Made by a program: the position numbers and the translations under genes
Part shown: one piece after another, positions 16,512 through 24,563 of the stretch
Layout of the letters: every line of letters starts with the position of its first letter
How positions within the stretch are numbered: the first letter of the stretch is position 1
From: Nonomuraea sp. SYSU D8015
GTDB lineage: Bacteria; Actinomycetota; Actinomycetes; Streptosporangiales; Streptosporangiaceae
Length of the DNA: 64,000 nt
Assembly (NCBI RefSeq): GCF_008065375.1
Contig: NZ_VJYI01000006.1
Location: forward strand, 372,001 to 436,000
Reading direction: 5' to 3'
The notes under the pieces: generated by a model
The model's database searches: none
Seen by the model: the letters and a program-made list of their open reading frames with translations, nothing else
Told to the model about the DNA's origin: nothing

Positions 16512-17090
16512 CTACATGAGATTCAAGCGAGCCCGGTGCTCGGGCCACTCCTCTACGAGGATGCCGAAATAGACCGTGTCGCGCCAGGTTCCATCGGATC
16601 TCTTCCGGTGCCGGCGCAGGGTGCCCTCGCGTACGCCGCCGATGCGCTCGATGGCGTTCCGGGAGCGCAGATTGAGCACGTCGGTCTTGAGCAGGACCCG
16701 GTTGTAGCCCAGCTCGAAGGCGTGATCGACGAGGAGCAGCTTGCAGGCGGTGTTGACGGCGCTGCGCCAGTACGCGCGGCCGTACCACGTCCAGCCGATC
16801 TCGACGCTCTCGTCGAACCCCGGCACGTCGGCGTACGTCGTCCAGCCGACGGCCCGCCCGGACTCCTTGAGCACCACCGCGAACGGGACGTGCTTGTCGT
16901 CGTGGATCAGCCCCAGTGCGACCTTCCCCAGCTCCTCCTCCGACCGCGGCGCGGCGACGGGGAGCCACCGCCACACCTCGTCGTCCCCGCCCCCGGCGGC
17001 GAACAGGTCGGGCACGTGGTGGAGGGCGAGCGGATCGAGCCGGACGACGTCGTTCTCGAGCACCACAGGGGAAGGCAGCTTCGCGGTCAT
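16512..17090 (-). CDS. GNAT acetyltransferase (RimJ/RimL type)
   Basis: A 192-residue N-acetyltransferase. Strand beta1 is VVLENDVVRLDPLAL; the core has VEIGWTWYGRAYWRSAVNTACK, the RimJ-type variant of the acetyl-CoA binding motif, then LKTDVLNLRSRNAIERIGG. Such proteins acetylate N-terminal or small-molecule amines; the substrate is unknown. The ATG at 17090 is preferred over a GTG nine bases upstream because AAGGTGG sits five bases before it. It lies back to back with the acyl-CoA dehydrogenase operon. Confidence 0.85.
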   Translation of the reverse strand: MTAKLPSPVVLENDVVRLDPLALHHVPDLFAAGGGDDEVWRWLPVAAPRSEEELGKVALGLIHDDKHVPFAVVLKESGRAVGWTTYADVPGFDESVEIGWTWYGRAYWRSAVNTACKLLLVDHAFELGYNRVLLKTDVLNLRSRNAIERIGGVREGTLRRHRKRSDGTWRDTVYFGILVEEWPEHRARLNLM

Positions 17091-17168
17091 GGCGACCACC
17101 TTAGGGAACGCAAGAAATCACGATTATGGCCACATGCCGCTTTTTGCCGGGAACCACCTGTCGACAGT

Positions 17169-17186
17169 CATACCGGCCGGTCGGTA
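17169..17186. promoter_or_regulatory. TetR-type operator before the acyl-CoA dehydrogenase operon
   Basis: CATACCGGCCGGTCGGTA carries the half-sites ACCG and CGGT. It matches the site upstream of the TetR gene at 21178 at 15 of the first 17 positions. TTGCCG (17144-17149) and TCATAC (17168-17173), 18 bases apart, form a plausible promoter whose -10 overlaps the operator, so binding would block transcription. Confidence 0.75.
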
Positions 17187-17196
17187 GGCTCACGTC

Positions 17197-18399
17197 ATGG
17201 ACTTCGCCTTCGACAAGGTCACCGAGGACCTGCGCGAGCGACTGCTGCGCTTCATGGACGAATGCGTCTACCCCGCCGAGCCCGCCTTCGAGGAGCAGGC
17301 CGCGACCAGCGGCTGGAGCCCTCCGCCGCTGATCGCCGACCTCAAGGACGAGGCCAGGAAGCGCGGCCTGTGGAACCTGTTCCTGCCGGGGGAGCACGGC
17401 GCCGGGCTGACGAACCTGCAGTACGCACCGCTGGCCGAGATCATGGGCAGGAGTCCGGCCATCGCCCCGGTGGCCACCAACTGCGCCGCGCCCGACACGG
17501 GCAACATGGAGGTCCTGTCCATGTTCGGCAGCGAGTGGCAGCGCAAGGAATGGCTGCGGCCGCTGCTCGACGGCGAGATCCGCTCCGCGTTCGCGATGAC
17601 GGAGCCCGACGTGGCCTCCTCCGACGCCACGAACATCGCCACGTCCATCGTCCGCGACGGCGACGAGTACGTCATCAACGGCCGCAAGTGGTTCATCTCC
17701 GGCGCCATGAACCCCAACTGCAAGATCTTCATCGTCATGGGCAAGACGAACCCCGACGCGCCCAAGCACCGCCAGCAGAGCATGGTCCTGGTCCCGCGCG
17801 ACACGCCCGGCCTGCACATCAAGCGCGGCATGCACGTGTTCGGCTACACCGACGCCGACCACGGCGGCCACGCGGAGATCGTGTTCGAGGACGTGCGGGT
17901 CCCGGTGGAGAACCTCATCGGCGAGGAGGGCGGCGGCTTCGCCATCGCCCAGGCCAGGCTCGGCCCCGGCCGCATCCACCACTGCATGCGCCTGATCGGC
18001 ATGGCCGAGCGGGCGGTCGAGCTCATGTGCAAGCGGGCGCTGGCCAGGACCACTTTCGGCAAGCCCGTCGCGCAGCAGGGCGTCGTCCAGGACTGGATCG
18101 CCGAGTCCCGCATCAAGATCGAGCAACTGCGCCTGCTCGTGCTCAAGACCGCCTGGCTCATGGACACGGTCGGCAACCAGGGCGCCCACACCGAGATCCA
18201 GGCCATCAAGATCTCCACCCCGATCACCGTGGAGTGGATCCTCGACAAGGCCGTCCAGGTGCACGGCGCGGGCGGCGTCTCGCAGGACTTCCCGCTGGCC
18301 GCGCTGTGGGCCGGGGCCCGCTCGCTGCGCCTGGCGGACGGCCCCGACGAGGTGCACAAGCGGTCGCTGGCCTATCGCGAGCTCAAGAGGTGGATGTGA
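17197..18399 (+). CDS. Acyl-CoA dehydrogenase (ACAD10/11-like)
   Basis: A 400-residue flavoprotein with the complete acyl-CoA dehydrogenase fold: N-terminal helices, FAMTEPDVASSDATNI (FAD/substrate loop), and a C-terminal domain ending VHGAGGVSQDFPLAALWAGA and LADGPDEVHKRSLAYRE. The GPDEVH ending is typical of the ACAD10/11-like subgroup, which acts on unusual or branched acyl-CoAs in animals; the bacterial substrate is open. First gene of a three-gene operon; its TGA overlaps the next gene's GTG. A palindromic operator lies 11-28 bases before the ATG. Confidence 0.92.
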   Translation: MDFAFDKVTEDLRERLLRFMDECVYPAEPAFEEQAATSGWSPPPLIADLKDEARKRGLWNLFLPGEHGAGLTNLQYAPLAEIMGRSPAIAPVATNCAAPDTGNMEVLSMFGSEWQRKEWLRPLLDGEIRSAFAMTEPDVASSDATNIATSIVRDGDEYVINGRKWFISGAMNPNCKIFIVMGKTNPDAPKHRQQSMVLVPRDTPGLHIKRGMHVFGYTDADHGGHAEIVFEDVRVPVENLIGEEGGGFAIAQARLGPGRIHHCMRLIGMAERAVELMCKRALARTTFGKPVAQQGVVQDWIAESRIKIEQLRLLVLKTAWLMDTVGNQGAHTEIQAIKISTPITVEWILDKAVQVHGAGGVSQDFPLAALWAGARSLRLADGPDEVHKRSLAYRELKRWM

Positions 18400-19559
18400 A
18401 CGAGGCGGAGATCAAGGAGCGGGCCGCGGCGTTCCTGGCCGCGCACGACCCGGACGGAGACCGGCTGGAGTTCCTGCGGGCCAGGTTCGACGCCGGTCTG
18501 GCCTGGGTGTGGTTCCCCGAGGGGCTCGGCGGCCTCGGGGTGGCCAGGGAGCTGCAGCAGGTCGTCGAGCGCGAGCTGGCCGGCACGCCGCAGATCAACC
18601 TCGGCGTGCAGGGCATCGGGCTGGGCATGGCGGCGCCGACGATCCTGGCGTTCGGGACGGAGGAGCAGAAGCGCCGGTTCCTGCGCCCGCTGTGGACGGG
18701 TGAGGAGATCTGGTGCCAGCTCTTCAGCGAGCCCGGCGCCGGGTCGGACCTGGCCACGCTCGGGACCAGGGCGGTCAGGGACGGGGACGAATGGGTGGTG
18801 GACGGCCAGAAGGTGTGGACGTCGGGCGCCCATCACGCGCGGTGGGGCATCCTCGTCGCCCGTACCGATCCTGACGTGCCGAAACACCGCGGGATCACGT
18901 ACTTCGTCTGCGACATGCACGCGCCCGGCGTCGAGGTGCGGCCGCTGCGGCAGATCACCGGCGAGGCCGAGTTCAACGAGGTCTTCCTCACCGGCGTGCG
19001 GCTCCCCGACGAGCTGCGGCTCGGCGAGGTCGGCGACGGCTGGCGGGTGGCGCAGACCACGCTCATGAACGAGCGCGTCGCCATCGGCGGCGCGCCCGTG
19101 CGGCGGGGCGGCGGCATGGTGGCCCCCGTGCTCGACGCCTGGCGGGAGCACCCTGAGCTCCGCACCCACGACCTGCACCAGCGGCTGCTGTCGCTCTGGG
19201 TGGAGGCGGAGGTCACGCGCCTGTCCGGGGCGCGGCTGCGCGAACAGCTCGCCGCGGGGCACCCCGGCCCCGAGGGATCCGGCATGAAACTGTCGTTCGC
19301 CAAGCTCAACCAGGCGTTGTCCGGCTTCGACGTCGAGTTCGGGCGGGATCTCGGTTACGACGACTGGACGTTCCGCCGCTCGGAGGACGTCGACTTCTAC
19401 GGCCGCGGCCCCGGCTACCGCTACCTGCGGGCCAAGGGCAACTCGATCGAGGGCGGCACGTCGGAGATCCTGCGCAACATCATCGCCGAGCGGGTGCTCG
19501 GCCTGCCCTCGGAACCCCGCGTCGACAAGGACGTGCCCTGGAAGGACCTGCCGCGATGA
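18396..19559 (+). CDS. Acyl-CoA dehydrogenase, large subunit-like
   Basis: A 387-residue acyl-CoA dehydrogenase. It has QLFSEPGAGSDLATL (FAD/substrate loop), WVVDGQKVWTSGAHHA, and the C-terminal KGNSIEGGTSEILRNIIAE, all conserved in the FadE family. The start is the GTG at 18396 in a GTGA overlap with the previous stop; longer upstream frames are shadows. It overlaps the next, shorter paralogue by four bases. In actinobacteria such full plus half-conserved pairs often form alpha2-beta2 enzymes in steroid or branched-chain breakdown, which is the best inference for this pair. Confidence 0.92.
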   Translation: MNEAEIKERAAAFLAAHDPDGDRLEFLRARFDAGLAWVWFPEGLGGLGVARELQQVVERELAGTPQINLGVQGIGLGMAAPTILAFGTEEQKRRFLRPLWTGEEIWCQLFSEPGAGSDLATLGTRAVRDGDEWVVDGQKVWTSGAHHARWGILVARTDPDVPKHRGITYFVCDMHAPGVEVRPLRQITGEAEFNEVFLTGVRLPDELRLGEVGDGWRVAQTTLMNERVAIGGAPVRRGGGMVAPVLDAWREHPELRTHDLHQRLLSLWVEAEVTRLSGARLREQLAAGHPGPEGSGMKLSFAKLNQALSGFDVEFGRDLGYDDWTFRRSEDVDFYGRGPGYRYLRAKGNSIEGGTSEILRNIIAERVLGLPSEPRVDKDVPWKDLPR

Positions 19560-20599
19560 CACTGCTGTATTCGGAGGTGGAGGAGGAGCTCAGGGCGGCG
19601 GTGCGAACGCTGCTCGCCGACCGCTGCCCGCCCGCCGCGGTGCTGAAGCGGATCGAGTCCGACCCCTACGACCTGGACCTGTGGAAGACGCTCGCCGGCG
19701 AGATCGGGGTGGCCGGACTGCTCGTCCCGGAGGAGCACGGCGGGGCCGGCGCGTCGGCCCGCGAGGTGGCGGTCGTGCTGGAGGAGCTCGGCCGGGCGGT
19801 GGCGCCGGTGCCGTTCTTCACCAGCTCGGTGCTGGCCACCTGCGCGTTGCTGCCCACCGGGGACGCCCTGCTCGGCGAGCTGGCCGAGGGGCGGAGCACG
19901 GCGGCGCTGGCGGTGTCGTTCGCGGCCTCGCCGTACCGGCCGTCGCGCGGGTCGTCGGTGCGGCTGGAGGACGGGCGGGTGTCCGGGACCGTCACCGGCG
20001 TGGCCGGGGCGGAGGTGGCCGACGTGCTACTGGTGCCGGTGGACGGCGACCTGTACGCGGTCGAGGGGGCCGCCGTCGAGGTCGTGCCCTCGCTCGACCT
20101 GACCAGGCCGGTCGCCACGGTCACCCTAAAGCGGTGCGAGGCCCGGCGGGTCGGGGCCTGCGACCTGGCAGGGGTGTTGTGGTCCGGGGCGGCGCTGCTG
20201 GCGTCCGAGCAGCTTGGGATCGCCGAATGGTGTCTCGACACGACGCTCGCGTACGTCAAGGAGCGCCACCAGTTCGCCCGCCCCGTCGGCTCCTTCCAGG
20301 CGATCAAGCACCGGCTGGCCGACCTGTGGCTCGACGTGGTCAGGGCCAGGGCCGCCGCCAGGCACGCGGTCGCCGACTCCTCACCCGTCGCCGCGGCCGT
20401 GGCCCAGGCGTGGAACGCCGGCGTGGCCGTCCACGCCGCCGAGGAGGCGCTGCAGCTGCACGGTGGGATCGGGATGACGTGGGAGCACCCTGTGCATCTC
20501 TATCTCAAGCGCGCCAAAGCCGCCGAGATCGCGCTGGGCACGCCCGGCGACCACCGCGAGGCGCTGGCCTCACTCGTCGACGTCCCCGGCCCCGAGTGA
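19556..20599 (+). CDS. Acyl-CoA dehydrogenase, small/partner subunit-like
   Basis: A 347-residue, divergent acyl-CoA dehydrogenase. The N-terminal domain (LAGEIGVAGLLVPEEHGGAG) and C-terminal helices (YVKERHQFARPVGSFQAIKH; LQLHGGIGMTWEHPVHLYLK) are clear, but the middle beta domain is short and the canonical FAD-loop Thr/Ser-Glu-Pro motif is missing. That pattern is seen in the partner chain of heteromeric FadE enzymes. It overlaps the gene before it (ATGA) and its last 30 bases overlap the convergent TetR gene. Confidence 0.9.
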   Translation: MTLLYSEVEEELRAAVRTLLADRCPPAAVLKRIESDPYDLDLWKTLAGEIGVAGLLVPEEHGGAGASAREVAVVLEELGRAVAPVPFFTSSVLATCALLPTGDALLGELAEGRSTAALAVSFAASPYRPSRGSSVRLEDGRVSGTVTGVAGAEVADVLLVPVDGDLYAVEGAAVEVVPSLDLTRPVATVTLKRCEARRVGACDLAGVLWSGAALLASEQLGIAEWCLDTTLAYVKERHQFARPVGSFQAIKHRLADLWLDVVRARAAARHAVADSSPVAAAVAQAWNAGVAVHAAEEALQLHGGIGMTWEHPVHLYLKRAKAAEIALGTPGDHREALASLVDVPGPE

Positions 20600-21169
20600 G
20601 GCGAGGAGCAGGTCGGCGAAATGCTTGCCCACCTGGGCGCCGGTCAGCGGCCCTTCCGCATGGAACCACGTGCCCAGGTGGTGCACCGAACCGAAGAAGT
20701 AGTCGACGACCAACTCGGCGGGGACCTTGTCGCTGAAGACGCCCGCACGCTGGCCCTGGGCCACCAGACCGCGGAAGCGCTCGTGGTAGCGGCGGCGCTC
20801 GGCGCGCACGGTCTTCTGCGTCTCGGGGGCGAGCAGGTGCATCGACCTGAAGAAGATCTTGGAGTCGTCGAGGTTCGCGGTCGTGGTCTCCACGACGTCG
20901 GCCGCGGCCTGGTGCAGGCGCTGCTTGAGCGAGCCCGGCCCCTCGGCGATCTGCGTCAGCCGGTTCATCTGCATGCGGAGCACGCGGGCGTAGATCTCAT
21001 GCAGCAGGTCGTCCTTGGAGTCGAAATAGTGGTACATGGCGCCCTTGGTGACGCCGGCCGCCACGACGATCTCCTGCACGCTGGTGCCCTCGAACCCGCG
21101 CTCGGCGAACAGCCGGGTTGCCTCGGCCAGCAGTCGCTGTCTGACCGGTTCCTCTCTCACATGCGTCAC
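20570..21169 (-). CDS. TetR-family regulator of the acyl-CoA dehydrogenase operon
   Basis: A 199-residue regulator. The helix-turn-helix spans about residues 9-50 (RQRLLAEATRLFAERGFEGT, VAAGVTKGAMYHYFDSKDDL). The C-terminal domain has an FRSMHLLAPE and FFGSVHHLGTWFHAEG segment typical of TetR proteins that bind acyl-CoA-like ligands. It is convergent with, and overlaps, the dehydrogenase operon. The same palindrome stands 9 bases before its ATG and before the operon at 17169, so it very likely represses both. The ligand is probably a CoA ester from the pathway. Confidence 0.88.
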   Translation of the reverse strand: MTHVREEPVRQRLLAEATRLFAERGFEGTSVQEIVVAAGVTKGAMYHYFDSKDDLLHEIYARVLRMQMNRLTQIAEGPGSLKQRLHQAAADVVETTTANLDDSKIFFRSMHLLAPETQKTVRAERRRYHERFRGLVAQGQRAGVFSDKVPAELVVDYFFGSVHHLGTWFHAEGPLTGAQVGKHFADLLLASLGAGDVDE

Positions 21170-21177
21170 GGGCTCAG

Positions 21178-21195
21178 CATACCGACTGGTCGGTT
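21178..21195. promoter_or_regulatory. TetR autoregulatory operator
   Basis: CATACCGACTGGTCGGTT contains ACCGAC-TG-GTCGGT, a perfect six-base inverted repeat. It lies nine bases before the TetR ATG at 21169 and is nearly identical to the site at 17169-17186. Confidence 0.78.
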
Positions 21196-21327
21196 GCGCC
21201 CCGCCTTGCCGGTGCCAATCACCTCACCTTAGGCTTGCCTTGGTTGAGGAACGGGTATCCCTTGACCGGCGAGGGATCTTCGGCGTGGCAGATCCTTTAT
21301 CTCATCAACTCATTCGGGGAGTTTGCC

Positions 21328-22107
21328 GTGCCCGGTGGCTCTATCTACGTGCAGCCAAGCGAGAAGTACACAGGAAATTCCCCGCAGTGGTGGTACGAGA
21401 AGTTCTGGCGTGAGGACGCCGAGAACCGGCGCAGGTCCAGGTACGTCAAGGCCGCTGTGGGGTTGGTCATCGGAATCGCGCTGGCGATCAGGTTCGATCT
21501 CACAGGCGCCGCGCCGTTCATCGGTCTCCTCCTCGCCGGCCTGGTGGCCGGGGGAGACTGGTACTTCCACTGGCGCTCCTTCCACGCGACGGCGGTCTGG
21601 CGTGGGGCGAAGCGCGGCGAGGTGATCACGGCCAGGCATCTGCGCAGGTCGCTCGGCCGGCAGGGCTACGTCGTCCTCGACGGCCGCGCGATCCGCGGCC
21701 AGGCCTCCATCGACCACCTGGTGATCGGCCCGGCCGGCGTGTGGATCATCGACAACGAGTCCTGGAGCCCTGACACCGAGATCGCCTCGTACGCCGGGCG
21801 GCTGTTCTTCGGAGAGAAGTACGGCTCCAAGACGGCCAAGGGTCTCGTGGACGCCGCCGAGGCGTTCGCTGAGGTGCTGACCCGTGAGACGCGCATCCCG
21901 GTCACGATCTCCCCCATGCTCGCGGTCCACTGCGGCGACATGCCCAAGGGGGGCATCCTCGTGGCCGAGGGGCTCACGCTGCTCAAGCCGCGCCTCACGG
22001 CCAAGGTGATCAAGGCCGCCGAGGGCCGGATCTACACCGACGAGCAGATCGAGGTCCTCACCCGCACCGCTACGAGGGAGCTGCTGAAGCTCAAGGCAGC
22101 GGCTTGA
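21328..22107 (+). CDS. NERD (nuclease-related) domain protein
   Basis: A 259-residue protein. After YVQPSEKYTGNSPQWWYEKFWRED are two membrane helices (about residues 42-58 and 60-76, around AAPFIGLLLAGLVAGG). The NERD domain follows: GEVITARHLRRSL, then IDHLVIGPAGVWIIDNESW, the D-x(n)-[IDE]-x-[S/K] region of an endonuclease-like fold. The active-site pattern is only partly evident, so nuclease activity is unproved. The start chosen is GTG 21328 with GGGGAG six bases upstream; a TTG at 21235 would give a longer protein. Confidence 0.75.
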   Translation: MPGGSIYVQPSEKYTGNSPQWWYEKFWREDAENRRRSRYVKAAVGLVIGIALAIRFDLTGAAPFIGLLLAGLVAGGDWYFHWRSFHATAVWRGAKRGEVITARHLRRSLGRQGYVVLDGRAIRGQASIDHLVIGPAGVWIIDNESWSPDTEIASYAGRLFFGEKYGSKTAKGLVDAAEAFAEVLTRETRIPVTISPMLAVHCGDMPKGGILVAEGLTLLKPRLTAKVIKAAEGRIYTDEQIEVLTRTATRELLKLKAAA

Positions 22108-22114
22108 TGCCTGC

Positions 22115-23474
22115 TCAGGCCAGCGTCTCGATGAAGGCGGTGAGCTGGGCGACGTTGCGGCACTCGTACATCGGGACCACGGTGCCATAGTCGCCCGCCA
22201 CCGAGTCGCCGGTGTCCCACTGCGACCGCGGCTCCGGGTTGAGCCAGTAGGCGTGGCGGGCCTTGGACGCCAAGGACTTGAGCACGTCCAGCGCGGGCGG
22301 CTGGTAGTTGGAGCGGGCGTCGCCGAGGATCAGCAGCGAGGTCTTCGGGCCGATGGCCTCGCCGTACCGCTCGGCGAAGCGCGCCAGGGCGTGGCCGTAG
22401 TTGGTGCGGCCGAAGCGGACCATGTCGGCTTCGTTCGCCAGCCGCGTCATGGCCTCGACCACGTCGGAGCCCGGTGCGAAGAACCTGGTGATCTCGTCGA
22501 CCGTGTCCACGAAGCCGAACGCGCGCACCTTCGTGAACTGCTCTCTCAGCGCGTACGTCAGCAGCAGCGTGAAGTGCGCGAACGACGAGACCGAGTCGCT
22601 GGTGTCGCAGAGGATGACCAGCTCGGGCTTGCGCGGGCGGGGCGGCCGGAAGTGGGTGGTCAGCGGCACGCCGCCGCTCTGCAGCGAGGCCCGCATCGTC
22701 CTGCGGAAGTCGAGCCGGCCGCGACGGCCCTTGCGCTGCCTGATCGTGAGCCGCGCCGCCAGCCGCCTGGCCAGCGGATGGACCTCCCTGCGCAGCCGGG
22801 CCAGGTCGGCCTTGGTGATGCGGAGGAAGTCGACCTGGTCGAGCGGAGGGCGTACCGCGGAGCGGGCGATGCGCTCGATCCCGGAGTCCTCGGCGATGCG
22901 GCGGCGCACGTCGGTTGCCACGGCCTCCTCGAAGCGCCGGACCCCGGCGTCGACCCGCCGGCGCACGGTCTTCTCGGCCAGGCCCCCGCGCTCCCGGCCG
23001 GCGAGGGCCTCACGCAGGATGCGGGCCATCAGGGTCTCCGGCGACAGGGCACGCATGACGCTGTAGGAGAACCAGTTCTGCCGGCCCGCGCTCGCCGGCT
23101 GGCGGCCGAAGCGCTCGACCATGGCCTGGGCGAACGCGCGCATCTCCGCCTCGGTGCCGTCGGTGAGAAGGCCGGCGAGGTGGTCGCGCAGTTCCTCGAC
23201 GGTGGCCGTCTCGGGATTCATCGCCTCGTCCGGGCGTTCGGCGTGCAGGCCGGTGGTCACCGCCGGGAACCACAGGTCGAACAGCACGTCGAAGCCGGGC
23301 CGGTGGGCCGGCTTCTTGACCAGCGTCGCCACGTAGGCGGCACGCAGCGACTCCCGGTCGGCCAGCTCGATCACCCGCAGCGCGTTCGCCGCGTCGAGCC
23401 CCTCGGCCACCGACACGGGCACCCCGGCCTCGCGCAACGCGCGCACGAAGCCCACGTGCCGGTCGACCAGCGAG

Positions 23475-23482
<8 letters not shown>
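22115..23482 (-). CDS. VWA-domain protein, CoxE type
   Basis: A 455-residue protein with an N-terminal helical region and a C-terminal von Willebrand A domain. The MIDAS metal site is LVILCDTSDSVSS (D-x-S-x-S), followed by YALREQFTKVRAFGFVDTVDEITRFF and LLILGDARSNYQPP. This is the CoxE/YehP-type partner of MoxR ATPases. The pair is thought to act as a chaperone system that inserts metals or remodels a target enzyme. It overlaps the upstream MoxR gene by eight bases. No CO dehydrogenase genes are nearby, so the target is unknown. Confidence 0.9.
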
Positions 23483-24314
<832 letters not shown>

Positions 24315-24382
24315 CGATGATCCTGTCTGCCGGAGCTCGGGGCGGAACTTTATTCTAGCGTCACGGGTCCGCCGGATACCGA

Positions 24383-24412
24383 TTCGACCAGGATCGGGAT
24401 CACCGGTATATT
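24383..24412 (+). promoter_or_regulatory. Probable promoter of tRNA-Lys
   Basis: TTCGAC (24383-24388), an 18-base spacer and TATATT (24407-24412) resemble a vegetative promoter. Transcription would start a few bases before the tRNA at 24425. Confidence 0.4.
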
Positions 24413-24424
24413 CCTCTCTGCAAG

Positions 24425-24498
24425 GCGCCGCTAGCTCAGTTGGTCAGAGCAGCTGACTCTTAATCAGCGGGTCCGGGGTTCGAGTCCCTGGCGGCGCA
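24425..24498 (+). tRNA. tRNA-Lys (anticodon CTT)
   Basis: A full cloverleaf is visible. The acceptor stem GCGCCGC (24425-24431) pairs with GCGGCGC (24491-24497) and is followed by discriminator A. The anticodon stem GCTGA/TCAGC (24452-24456, 24464-24468) holds the loop with CTT at 24459-24461. The T arm carries GGTTCGAGTCC. CCA is not encoded (ACCT follows). Confidence 0.97.
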
Positions 24499-24512
24499 CC
24501 TCGCATTTTGAC

Positions 24513-24539
24513 CGGGCACCTTCTTTTCGAAGGTGCCCG
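24513..24539 (+). terminator. Hairpin after tRNA-Lys
   Basis: CGGGCACCTTC (24513-24523) pairs perfectly with GAAGGTGCCCG (24529-24539) around TTTTC, then TCGTCGTTTTC follows. It sits 15 bases after the tRNA and also close to the end of the convergent broken beta-helix gene. Confidence 0.75.
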
Positions 24540-24563
24540 TCGTCGTTTTCCCCGCCGAAGCGC

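Noticed and set aside
16143..18395. A long ORF upstream of, and in frame with, the second acyl-CoA dehydrogenase
   Set aside because: The upstream part is antisense to the pseudokinase and GNAT genes and an out-of-frame shadow of the first dehydrogenase; the real start is GTG 18396.
21235..21327. TTG start for the NERD protein
   Set aside because: No ribosome-binding site; GTG 21328 has GGGGAG at proper distance.
24425..24498. tRNA-Lys as an attachment site of an integrated element
   Set aside because: I find no second copy of the tRNA 3' end and no integrase in the window.
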